The notes: generated by a model not told the origin, from the sequence alone. A DNA stretch of 9,725 nucleotides from Clostridia bacterium (GCA_017411935.1 JAFQPC010000014.1:1-9725), one strand, 5' to 3'; positions 1 through 6,895 are shown, counted from the first letter of the stretch. Translations and numbers: made by a program.

Positions 1-33
1 AATCCCGCCCCCGATGTAAATAAAAGCCTTCAT
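1..33 (-). CDS. Start of an unidentified gene, possibly thiamine pyrophosphokinase (partial)
   Basis: Only the first 11 codons are inside the window; they read MKAFIYIGGGI. An ATG at 31-33 is preceded by AGGAGA (39-44) with a 5-base spacer, so this is a real translation start. It lies 21 bases after the rsgA stop codon, in the same direction, and is probably cotranscribed with it. The hydrophobic strand followed by a glycine run fits a nucleotide-binding fold, and in many Bacillota rsgA is followed by rpe and thiN; the N terminus resembles ThiN starts more than Rpe, which usually shows a PSILSADF-like motif early. The identification rests mainly on context and is weak. That a coding region starts here is well supported. 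Confidence 0.4.
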   Translation of the reverse strand, partial: MKAFIYIGGGI

Positions 34-54
34 TGATTTCTCCTATGGATCCTT

Positions 55-975
55 TCAGCGCTTGTCCCATTTTTTCTTTGCTTTGAGAATGGCGTGCAGC
101 TCGCAAAAGCTATCGTGGCGCGATTTCGGGATCTCGCCCCGACGCACCGCATCGACGATGGCACAGCCCTCTTCCTTGGTATGAGAACATTTGGTATATC
201 GGCACTGCCCGATGCGATCGACAAATTCACGCATCGCGAGGGGCAGATCTTCGCAGTCCATAAAGTCGAAACGCTCAAAATCGAGCATCGAAAATCCGGG
301 AGTATCGGCAATATATCCGCAGTTTTCTCCCTCGGAGAGCGCGAAGAGCTCGACTTGCCGTGTGGTGTGCCGTCCGCGCTCGATCTTTCGGCTGATTTCC
401 GAGGTCGAGAGCGCGAGGTGGGGAAAGAGGCAGTTGAGAAGCGTTGATTTTCCCACGCCCGACGCGCCTGCAAATGCGGCGATCTTTCCCGAAAGGTTTT
501 GGTCGATATATTCTTGCAGGGCATCAATGCCCGTGTTTTCCACCGAACTCACTGCGAATGCCGAAAATCCGCAGGACGCATAGAGGTCACGAAGCTCCTC
601 GGCAAAATCGGGGCGCAGCTCGGATTTGGTGACGACGATGATCGGTTCGATCCCCGTGTGCTCGGCAATGGCGGTCAGCTTGTCGATCGTTGTCAGGATC
701 GGTGTCGGAGATGCCGCCGCCATCGTCACGAAAATACAGTCGAGGTTTGCCATCGGCGGACGAATGAGCGAATTTTTTCGCTCGAGGATCTCATCAATGA
801 CAATACCTTGCTCGCCGTCCTCGAGGAGCGTGACGCGGTCGCCGACGAGCGGCGTAATTCCGTCGTGGCGAAACGAGCCGCGGGCACGGCAGGCGACGGT
901 CGAGCCGTCGGAGCGACGGACGGTATAAAGACCGCCCACGCCCTTGATGATGATCGAAGTTTCGTTGTGTTCCAT
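55..975 (-). CDS. rsgA: Ribosome small-subunit assembly GTPase RsgA
   Basis: RsgA (YjeQ/YloQ) is a circularly permuted GTPase that acts late in 30S subunit maturation; its GTPase is stimulated by the 30S particle. The 306 residues are normal for the family. An N-terminal OB-fold region (about 1-70) precedes GTPase motifs in the permuted order G4-G1-G2-G3: TKSE (116-119), P-loop GASGVGKST (170-178), RGRHTT (200-205) and DTPG (224-227). A C-terminal zinc knuckle has the expected spacing, C258-x4-C263-x-H265-x5-C271. The ATG at 973-975 has AAAGGA (984-989) 8 bases upstream. It follows the PASTA gene by 24 bases, the place rsgA usually takes after prkC. One oddity is Glu119, where G4 normally ends in Asp (NKxD or TKxD); all other motifs are intact, so the enzyme is probably active. 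Confidence 0.97.
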   Translation of the reverse strand: MEHNETSIIIKGVGGLYTVRRSDGSTVACRARGSFRHDGITPLVGDRVTLLEDGEQGIVIDEILERKNSLIRPPMANLDCIFVTMAAASPTPILTTIDKLTAIAEHTGIEPIIVVTKSELRPDFAEELRDLYASCGFSAFAVSSVENTGIDALQEYIDQNLSGKIAAFAGASGVGKSTLLNCLFPHLALSTSEISRKIERGRHTTRQVELFALSEGENCGYIADTPGFSMLDFERFDFMDCEDLPLAMREFVDRIGQCRYTKCSHTKEEGCAIVDAVRRGEIPKSRHDSFCELHAILKAKKKWDKR

Positions 976-999
976 AAAATTCGTCCTTTGATAGATTTG

Positions 1000-2280
1000 T
1001 TAGCTACTTAAATAAAGATCTACCGAAACGGTAGTGGATGTGATCGGAGTACCTGCGGGGGGCGTTTGCTCGATGACCGTTCCGCGCGGCGCGGCATTTG
1101 CGACCGAGGTAAGACTGCCCACGACAAGTCCGTATTCGCGCAACCGAGCGACAGCGTCGGCGTAAGACAGACCGCAAAGATTCGGCACGGTGCGAAGCGC
1201 GGTGCTTGGACCGAGACTGACGGTATAGGAGATCGCCACCCCCTCTTGTACCTCGCTCGATGCGCTCGGTGTTTGCGCAATGACGATGCCCGCGGGGCGG
1301 GGGGAGCTTTGATAGGAAACCAATCCTACCGAAAATCCTTTGGTACGCAGGAGCGTATTTGCCTGCGCCTCGGTCAGTCCGAGAAGGCTTGGCACGGAAA
1401 GGGTGCGGTGTGCGGTTCCCTTACTGACCTGCAAAATGACCTGATCGCCCTCCCGAAGCGTCGTTCCTGCTTTGGGAATGGTTTGAAGCACCGTTCCCTT
1501 GGGAGCGTTTTCGGCTTCGATTTCGCGAAGACTGACCGAAATTCCGTGGTTGCCGAGAAGCAGGCTTGCATCTCGCTCGCTCTGTCCCGCAAGGTCGGGA
1601 AGCTTGTACGAGGGTCGTCCGCGGCTGACGGTAAGGGTAATGTTACAAAGATCCGCGCCCCGATAGATGCGCCGCGTTACCCCTGCGGCAGGGGATTGCG
1701 AGATGACGCGCCCCTCTTCGATCTCCTCGTGATCGGCGTATTGCACGATCAGATTCCAAGGGAGCTCGTCTCCGTATTTTTCGGTTTCATTTTGCAAAAC
1801 AAGCGCGGGATCTTCTCCGAGAAAGCTCGGAACGGTAAAAGATCGGTAGGGTGCGTGATAGCCGCCGAAAAGGTGGAGCAGAACGCTTCCCGAGGCGAGG
1901 ACGCCAAGAACAAGCGCGGCGCAGAGCGCACCCGCAAAAATAGGGAGCGTGTTTGCGTGCGGTCGGTCGAGCTTTGTCCGAATGCGCGCGAGCATCTTTG
2001 AAAGATGCTTCGAAAGAAAGGAAATTGCTTTTTGTAACCGCTGTTTTTTGAGGTGCTTTTGTCGTTTTCTTCTCGGCTTTTTTTGTCTTTTTGGGTTTGG
2101 TTCTCCTTCGGGGAGCTCGCCGATCTCAAAGAGCGAGGCAAGACGGATGCGTTCTGCCTCTTCTTCTCTTGCGCGCCGTAGGGTATCCAAGCCCTTGAGG
2201 CGAAAGCGTCGCGCGTGACGATTCGGCAGCGAGAGAGGGTTGTTTTGATTTCGTTCCGACACCTGAAAACGGTACTTCAT
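1000..2280 (-). CDS. Kinase-less membrane protein with four PASTA domains
   Basis: This 426-residue single-pass membrane protein has a cytoplasmic N terminus (1-110, 32 Lys/Arg against 11 Asp/Glu by my count, densest at 64-79), one transmembrane helix (about 113-138) and four extracellular PASTA repeats: 148-221, 225-288, 294-357 and 363-425. Each repeat starts with a VPxLxG-like motif (VPSFLG, LPDLAG, VPSLLG, VPNLCG), and most carry Q-S/T-P-x-x-G later; repeat 3 has QTPSASS and lacks the glycine. Repeat 1 is about ten residues longer. PASTA domains in this topology bind peptidoglycan fragments or lipid II. In many Bacillota the gene here encodes the Ser/Thr kinase PrkC/PknB, but no kinase signature (GxGxxG, HRD, DFG) is present. 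The ATG at 2278-2280 has AAGGAG (2287-2292) 6 bases upstream, and only 43 bases separate it from rlmN, so no kinase exon is hidden or frameshifted. I infer a cell-wall-sensing or scaffold role; the function is unknown. Confidence 0.93.
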   Translation of the reverse strand: MKYRFQVSERNQNNPLSLPNRHARRFRLKGLDTLRRAREEEAERIRLASLFEIGELPEGEPNPKRQKKPRRKRQKHLKKQRLQKAISFLSKHLSKMLARIRTKLDRPHANTLPIFAGALCAALVLGVLASGSVLLHLFGGYHAPYRSFTVPSFLGEDPALVLQNETEKYGDELPWNLIVQYADHEEIEEGRVISQSPAAGVTRRIYRGADLCNITLTVSRGRPSYKLPDLAGQSERDASLLLGNHGISVSLREIEAENAPKGTVLQTIPKAGTTLREGDQVILQVSKGTAHRTLSVPSLLGLTEAQANTLLRTKGFSVGLVSYQSSPRPAGIVIAQTPSASSEVQEGVAISYTVSLGPSTALRTVPNLCGLSYADAVARLREYGLVVGSLTSVANAAPRGTVIEQTPPAGTPITSTTVSVDLYLSS

Positions 2281-2323
2281 AGGGTTCTCCTTTTTCGCGT
2301 TTATGTAGGTGCGGGACGAGGTT

Positions 2324-3412
2324 TTATTCGGTTTCTTTGGCTTCCTCGGCGCGGCGAAGCTGTCCGCAGGACGCGTTGATGTCAGAGCCGAGGCGACGGC
2401 GCACGGTGGCGCGAATGCCTTTCTTTTCGAGCACCGAAGCGAATTTCGCGATGGCGTTCTTGTCGGATGCCGAAAATCCCGTCTCGGTGACGGGGTTGAC
2501 GGGGATCAGATTGACGTGAATGGGGAAGGAGCTGTCCGCTCCCTTAGTACGCAGATGCGCGTTCAGCGTTTTTGCCAGATGTAAGGCATTCTCGGGCGAG
2601 TCGTTTTTGCCCGCAATGAGCGTGTATTCAAAGGAAATCCGTCTGCCTGTCACGGCATAATAGTCGCGGCAGGCATCGAGCAATTGCTCGACACTCCATT
2701 TTTTGTTGATCGGCATAATGGCACTGCGCGTTTCGTTGTCGGACGCGTGCAGAGAGATCGAGAGTGTGATGGGAAGTTCTTCTTTCGCAAGGCGCGCGAT
2801 CTTATCGACCAGACCGCAGGTCGAGAGCGAGATATGGCGGTAGCCGATATTGAGTCCCTTTTCGTGACCGACGAGACGCAAAAATTTCAGGACGTTGTCG
2901 TAGTTGTCGAGCGGCTCTCCGATGCCCATCATAACGATGCCCGAGATTCGCTCGCCAAGATCACGCTCGGCGGCAATGATCTGTCCGAGCATTTCCGAGG
3001 GGGCGAGGTCGCGAACCTTTCCGCCGATGGTTGAGGCGCAGAACGCGCAGCCCATACGGCAACCGACCTGCGAGGAGATGCAAATGGTGATTCCGTGTTT
3101 GTAGCGCATCACCACGCTCTCGACCGAATGACCGTCGCGGAGCGAAAAGAGATATTTGACCGTACCGTCGAGTGCCGATACGAGCTTGCGGCGGACGGTA
3201 GGAAGATAGAAGAAGCTGACCGACGCGAGCGCTTCCTTGGTCTTCTTCCCAAGGTTGCTCATCTCGTCGGGCGAGATTCCCCGATGGATTTGCGGAAAGA
3301 TCTGCTCGGCACGGTATTTCGGCTCTCCGATCGAGATCACGAGGGCTTGCAGCTCCTCAAAGCTCAGCGAGAGCAGATCGGATTTTTTCGATTGATCCAA
3401 TTGATTCATCAT
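2324..3412 (-). CDS. rlmN: Dual-specificity 23S rRNA/tRNA adenine-C2 methyltransferase RlmN
   Basis: RlmN is a radical-SAM enzyme that methylates C2 of A2503 in 23S rRNA and of A37 in some tRNAs, which supports decoding and peptidyl-transferase fidelity. The 362 residues match the usual length. The 4Fe-4S cluster motif is C118-x3-C122-x2-C125 in VGCRMGCAFC, followed by the SAM-contacting MGIGEPL (162-168). The two substrate-handling cysteines appear as C111 and C349 (in GSDINASCGQL), matching E. coli Cys118 and Cys355 by spacing from the cluster. It starts 12 bases after the rsmB stop. Two ATG codons are adjacent (3410-3412 and 3407-3409); the AGGA core at 3416-3419 is 3 bases from the first and 6 from the second, so translation may begin at the second. 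The predicted protein changes by one residue only. Confidence 0.97.
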   Translation of the reverse strand: MMNQLDQSKKSDLLSLSFEELQALVISIGEPKYRAEQIFPQIHRGISPDEMSNLGKKTKEALASVSFFYLPTVRRKLVSALDGTVKYLFSLRDGHSVESVVMRYKHGITICISSQVGCRMGCAFCASTIGGKVRDLAPSEMLGQIIAAERDLGERISGIVMMGIGEPLDNYDNVLKFLRLVGHEKGLNIGYRHISLSTCGLVDKIARLAKEELPITLSISLHASDNETRSAIMPINKKWSVEQLLDACRDYYAVTGRRISFEYTLIAGKNDSPENALHLAKTLNAHLRTKGADSSFPIHVNLIPVNPVTETGFSASDKNAIAKFASVLEKKGIRATVRRRLGSDINASCGQLRRAEEAKETE

Positions 3413-3424
3413 AAGTCCTTTTGG

Positions 3425-4708
3425 TTATGAATTTTTGCAGAGACGGGCAATAAAGAAGCCGTCGGTTTTGTGGATATGAGGAAAGAGTGTTACCATTCCC
3501 TCGGGGCAATCAAAGTTGCCTGCCGAAAACGGTGAGAGCGAAAATTCGGGATGGTCACCAAGAAAAGCTTTGACGTTTTCTTCGTTTTCCTCGGGCAAGA
3601 TCGTGCAGGTCGAATAAATGAGCACACCGCCCGACTTGACGTAACGGCACGCCGTTTCAAGAATATCTCGTTGGATCTTGGGAAGCGCCTGCGAAACGTC
3701 GGGGTCTTTGTAGCGCAGTTCCGGCTTTTTGGCAAGGACACCGAAGCCCGAGCAGGGAACGTCGCAGAGCACACGGTCGGCTTGTCCGAAAAGATCGGAA
3801 ATCGGTTCGCGTCCGTCGTGCGCCTCGGTCTCGATGATCGTGATGCCGAGACGTTCGGCACCCGAACGGATCAGCGAGAGCTTCTTTTCGTGCAGATCAA
3901 AGGAAAGGATCTTTCCCTCGTTCTTCATACGGATCGCGCTGCCGAAGGATTTGGAGCCTGGGGCAGAGCAGATGTCAAGCACCGTCTCACCCGCGTTCGC
4001 GCCAAGCGCCTCGACGCAAAGCTGTGACGCTTCGTCCTGCACGAAAAATTCACCGCGGGAGAAGCCGTCCAGTGCGCGCACCGCACCGCGGACCCTAAGA
4101 CCGTTTGGTGAGAGGGGCGTGGGGGTGGCAGAAAGTCTTTCGGCAAGCGCGTCACGCGAGGTTTTCAGCGTGTTGACCGCGAGGGTCGTATCGGGCGTTT
4201 GTGCGAAGCCTTGGAAAATTTCTTCGGTCATCGTCTCGCCATACGCCGCGAGCAATTTTTCGACCAAGGGACGTCCCACCGAATAGACAACCGACAGATA
4301 GGTCGGAAGATCTTCTTTTTCGGGAAGATACAAATGAGGGTCGCGCGTGTAGGCGCGAAGAATGGCATTGACAAAGCCCGACGCGCGGCGGGGCACGAGA
4401 GAAACGCTCTCGTCCACGGCGGCGTGCGGGGGAATGCGGTCAAGATAGATGAGCTGATAGAGCCCGAGGCGCAGTGCCGTACGGACTGCGAGATCGAGTT
4501 CGTTTGCCTTGCGCGACGAAAGACGGTCGATCTGATAGTCGAGCGTTAGCTTTCGCTCGGTCACCCCGTAAACGAGGGTAGCCGCAAGCGCGCGGTCGAG
4601 TTCGCTCAGCGAGGAAGCGTCGAGCGCGTGATCGAGCGCGATATTCAGATATTGATCGTTCGTTTCTGCTTTTTGCAGAAGTTCGAACGCAAGCTTTCTC
4701 GGGCTCAT
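3425..4708 (-). CDS. rsmB: 16S rRNA cytosine-967 C5 methyltransferase RsmB
   Basis: RsmB (Sun/Fmu) makes m5C967 in 16S rRNA, near the P site of the small subunit. The 427 residues contain a NusB-like RNA-binding domain (about 1-125) joined to a Rossmann-fold SAM methyltransferase (about 170-425). Visible motifs are the SAM loop LDICSAPGSKS (244-254), the release-cysteine motif DVPCSGFG (316-323, C319) and the nucleophile motif YSTCTI (365-370, C368); the pair corresponds to the two conserved cysteines of RNA m5C methyltransferases. The SAM loop has Ser where many homologues have the second Gly of APGGK. The ATG at 4706-4708 has a perfect AAGGAGG (4714-4720) with a 5-base spacer, probably one of the strongest start signals in the cluster. 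It lies between the zinc peptidase gene (26 bases upstream) and rlmN. Confidence 0.97.
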   Translation of the reverse strand: MSPRKLAFELLQKAETNDQYLNIALDHALDASSLSELDRALAATLVYGVTERKLTLDYQIDRLSSRKANELDLAVRTALRLGLYQLIYLDRIPPHAAVDESVSLVPRRASGFVNAILRAYTRDPHLYLPEKEDLPTYLSVVYSVGRPLVEKLLAAYGETMTEEIFQGFAQTPDTTLAVNTLKTSRDALAERLSATPTPLSPNGLRVRGAVRALDGFSRGEFFVQDEASQLCVEALGANAGETVLDICSAPGSKSFGSAIRMKNEGKILSFDLHEKKLSLIRSGAERLGITIIETEAHDGREPISDLFGQADRVLCDVPCSGFGVLAKKPELRYKDPDVSQALPKIQRDILETACRYVKSGGVLIYSTCTILPEENEENVKAFLGDHPEFSLSPFSAGNFDCPEGMVTLFPHIHKTDGFFIARLCKNS

Positions 4709-4734
4709 AGACGCCTCCTTGATGATCTGGAAAA

Positions 4735-5433
4735 TTAATTTCTCCGCCGTCCGCCTGCCAGAATTACAAGACGAAGCAGGGTGAGCAGGGAAGAAACGAG
4801 TGCCGCGACGTAGGTGAGTGCGGCAGCCGTCAGAACCTCTCTTGCCGCGCCGAGCTCGTCTTCGTTCATCATTCCCGAGCCGCGCAGTGTGACCATGGCA
4901 CGACGCGATGCGTTAAATTCGACGGGTAGGGTGGCGAGCTGAAAGAGCGCGATGGCGGCGTAGAGCAGAATGCCCGCCAGCATCAGAGGCTCGTAGGCAA
5001 AGATCAGACCGATGAAAAAGAGCGGAATTGCCATCACCGAGCCAAAGCGTGTGGCGGGAATGATGAGCGCGCGGAATTTCATCGGAAGATATTTTTTCGC
5101 GTATTGAACGGCGTGACCTGCCTCGTGCGCCGCAACGCCGATGGCGGCGGGGCTTGCCGAGTCGTGCACAGCGTCCGAGAGGCGAATGACGTTGGCTCTC
5201 GGATCAAAATGGTCGTTCAGGTGTCCGCGGATGTGCTCGATGCGGACGTGGGAAAGTCCGTTCTGGTCGAGAATGCGGCGCGCAGCTTGCGCGCCCGTTA
5301 TCCCGCGACGCGTGGGATAGCTCGAATATTTTTTATAGGTCGACTGTACCTTGATCTGCGCCCAGACGGCAAAAAGAATGCCGGGGACCAGAAGAAGGAT
5401 CGTCCAGTCGAAGCGGAAAAGTCCGAATATCAT
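4735..5433 (-). CDS. YugP-family membrane zinc metallopeptidase
   Basis: This is a 232-residue membrane protein of the neutral zinc metallopeptidase family 2 (YugP of Bacillus subtilis is a member). The zinc motif HEAGH is at 103-107 (AAHEAGHAVQY), and the downstream LPVEFNASRRA (169-179) supplies the probable third ligand, E172. Hydrophobic segments are at about 10-28, 122-146, 148-168 and 203-226, so the active site lies next to the membrane. Length and layout match the family. The ATG at 5431-5433 is preceded by GAGG (5444-5447) at a longish 10-base spacing; the out-of-frame ATG just upstream hits a stop at once and is not a rival. It lies 17 bases after fmt. Such genes often sit between fmt and rsmB in Clostridia, but the substrate is not established, and nothing here identifies one. 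Confidence 0.93.
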   Translation of the reverse strand: MIFGLFRFDWTILLLVPGILFAVWAQIKVQSTYKKYSSYPTRRGITGAQAARRILDQNGLSHVRIEHIRGHLNDHFDPRANVIRLSDAVHDSASPAAIGVAAHEAGHAVQYAKKYLPMKFRALIIPATRFGSVMAIPLFFIGLIFAYEPLMLAGILLYAAIALFQLATLPVEFNASRRAMVTLRGSGMMNEDELGAAREVLTAAALTYVAALVSSLLTLLRLVILAGGRRRN

Positions 5434-5450
5434 AGGATCATTACCTCATT

Positions 5451-6383
5451 TTATTTTAAAATATCACCGACCGAGAGCTTGCGTCCTCGGATAAAATCGG
5501 CGGCGGACATACGGGATTTTCCCTCGGGAAGTACGCCGAGCAGAGTGACGCTTCCGCGTCCGCAGGCGACCGTGATGCCGCTGTCGAGCGAGAGGACCTC
5601 GCCGGATGTTTTGTGTTCTTCCGTTTCGTCCGAGAGCTTTGCCGAAGTGACCTTCAGAAGCTTTCCGTCGGGGGTGTGCGTAAAGGAGAGGGGAATGGGC
5701 GAGAGTCCGCGGATCTGATTGTGGACGGTGCGCGCGTCGCGTGAAAAATCGAGAAGACAGTCTTCTTTTGTGATCTTTTGCGCGTAGGTCGCGCCCTCGT
5801 CGTTTTGCGGAATTCTCGTCAGAGTGCCGACTTCTTCGGCGGCAACCGTTTTTACGATCAGGTCTGCGCCAAGAGCGCCGAGCTTGTCGTGGATCGTTTC
5901 AAAATTGTCGTTTTCTTCCATGGGGAGCTCCTCGCGAAGAAGCATATCTCCCGTGTCGAGACCGACGTCCATCATCATCGTTGTAATTCCCGTGACGGTT
6001 TTTCCGTCAAGGATCGCACGTTGCATCGGCGCAGCGCCGCGATATTCGGGCAAGAGCGAGCCGTGAACGTTGATACAGCCGTGCTTCGGAAAATCGAGCA
6101 CCGACTTTGGAAGGATCTTTCCGTACGCGACAACGACGATGAGCTCGGGCGCAAGCTCCTCAAGAAGCGCTGAAAATGCCTCGTCCTTGAGCGTGTTTGG
6201 CTGATAGACGGGCAGGGAGAGCTCCTCTGCCGCGACCTTGACGGGGGGCGGCATCATCTGGTAGCCGCGTCCCTTGGGCTTGTCGGGCTGCGTGACGACC
6301 GCGACAATCTCTTGCTTTGCTTCATACAGCGCCTTCAGCGAGAAGACCGCGAAATCGGGCGTTCCCATAAATAAAATTTTCAT
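5451..6383 (-). CDS. fmt: Methionyl-tRNA formyltransferase
   Basis: Fmt transfers a formyl group from 10-formyltetrahydrofolate to initiator Met-tRNA, the step that bacterial translation initiation uses and that def later reverses on the finished protein. The 310 residues are the normal length. The N-terminal Rossmann domain begins MKILFMGTPDFA and carries the tRNA-loop motif QPDKPKGRG (32-40), the signature HGSLLPEYRGAAP (107-119) and GLDTGD (141-146). Catalytic Asn, His and Asp are recognisable as N105, H107 and D143. A C-terminal OB-fold-like domain (about 205-300) begins near TKEDCLLDF. The interdomain motif usually containing NPWP reads SPIP. The ATG at 6381-6383 follows the def stop by 12 bases; its AAGAGG site (6392-6397) overlaps that stop, so def and fmt are probably translationally coupled. 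Confidence 0.98.
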   Translation of the reverse strand: MKILFMGTPDFAVFSLKALYEAKQEIVAVVTQPDKPKGRGYQMMPPPVKVAAEELSLPVYQPNTLKDEAFSALLEELAPELIVVVAYGKILPKSVLDFPKHGCINVHGSLLPEYRGAAPMQRAILDGKTVTGITTMMMDVGLDTGDMLLREELPMEENDNFETIHDKLGALGADLIVKTVAAEEVGTLTRIPQNDEGATYAQKITKEDCLLDFSRDARTVHNQIRGLSPIPLSFTHTPDGKLLKVTSAKLSDETEEHKTSGEVLSLDSGITVACGRGSVTLLGVLPEGKSRMSAADFIRGRKLSVGDILK

Positions 6384-6395
6384 TCCGTGTACCTC

Positions 6396-6851
6396 TTAGT
6401 TGTCAAGCATACGAATGGCGCAGTCGATATAGAGCTTTCCGTCGAGATGATCGAGCTCGTGGCAGAATGCTTTGGCAAGCAGTCCCGAGCCCGTGTAGTC
6501 CACGGTTTCGCCCTTTCGGTTCAGCGCGCGTACTGTGACGTGCATCGGACGGCGCGTGATGCCCCAGCGACCGGGGACAGACAGACAGCCCTCTTCACTT
6601 TCCTGCTCGCCCGAGTAGGCAATGATCTTGGGATTGATGAGTTCAAAGAGCCCGTCCTCTTCGGTTTCGATGACAACGATGCGACGAAGCACACCGACCT
6701 GCGGTGCGGCAAGACCGACGCCGTTGGCGGCACGCATCGTCTCGATCATATCGTCGAGGAGCGTCAGGGTTCTGGGAGTAATACATTCTACGGGGCGGCA
6801 GACCTTGCGAAGCACGGTATCGCCCACCTTTACTATTTTCAGTTTTGCCAT
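6396..6851 (-). CDS. def: Peptide deformylase
   Basis: Def is the metallo-hydrolase that removes the N-formyl group from new proteins, usually using Fe2+ or Zn2+. From the ATG at 6849-6851 it has 151 residues, within the normal range for a short type 1 enzyme. All three family motifs are intact: GVGLAAPQVG (44-53), EGCLSVPG (87-94, metal ligand C89) and HELDH (131-135, ligands H131 and H135 with catalytic E132). A longer reading frame with a TTG codon at 6861-6863 adds four residues, but that TTG overlaps the GGAGA ribosome binding site that serves the ATG, so I choose the ATG. The gene comes 44 bases after priA and 12 before fmt, its functional partner. Confidence 0.97.
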   Translation of the reverse strand: MAKLKIVKVGDTVLRKVCRPVECITPRTLTLLDDMIETMRAANGVGLAAPQVGVLRRIVVIETEEDGLFELINPKIIAYSGEQESEEGCLSVPGRWGITRRPMHVTVRALNRKGETVDYTGSGLLAKAFCHELDHLDGKLYIDCAIRMLDN

Positions 6852-6856
6852 AATCT

Positions 6857-6861
6857 TCTCC
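6857..6861 (-). promoter_or_regulatory. Ribosome binding site that fixes the def start
   Basis: On the coding strand GGAGA is followed by 5 bases and then ATG (6849-6851). Ribosomes bound here would use the ATG and not the in-frame TTG at 6861-6863, whose last base falls within this site. This supports the 151-residue form of Def. Confidence 0.8.
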
Positions 6862-6885
6862 AAATATGAAAATATAAAATATGAA
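6862..6885. repeat. Short direct repeat in the AT-rich priA-def gap
   Basis: AAATATGAA on the plus strand (TTCATATTT on the coding strand) occurs at 6862-6870 and again at 6877-6885, with a 6-base AT-only spacer. It is in the 44-base gap between the priA stop and the def start, the most AT-rich interval of the window. It lies immediately upstream of the def ribosome binding site. It might keep the leader unstructured for translation, or be chance in an AT-rich stretch. Confidence 0.5.
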
Positions 6886-6895
6886 TTTGGTTTCG

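Noticed and set aside
1066..2001. A 311-codon open frame on the plus strand opposite the PASTA gene
   Set aside because: It has no recognisable domain and covers the well-supported PASTA repeats. It is a by-product of codon use on the real strand.
2077..2085. A slippery heptamer A AAA AAG in the right frame within the PASTA gene (codons 66-68), as in E. coli dnaX
   Set aside because: It falls in a lysine-rich stretch where A-runs are expected. The shifted frame would abandon the transmembrane helix and PASTA domains, and I see no stimulatory hairpin or upstream Shine-Dalgarno-like element.
6852..6863. TTG start giving Def four extra residues
   Set aside because: The TTG overlaps the ribosome binding site that is well placed for the ATG at 6849-6851, and the ATG form starts like a normal Def.
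6864..6895. A TATATT -10-like box in the def leader suggesting an internal promoter
   Set aside because: No TTGACA-like -35 box lies at the right distance, and a transcript starting from it would begin at or inside the ribosome binding site. AT-rich sequence makes such boxes by chance.
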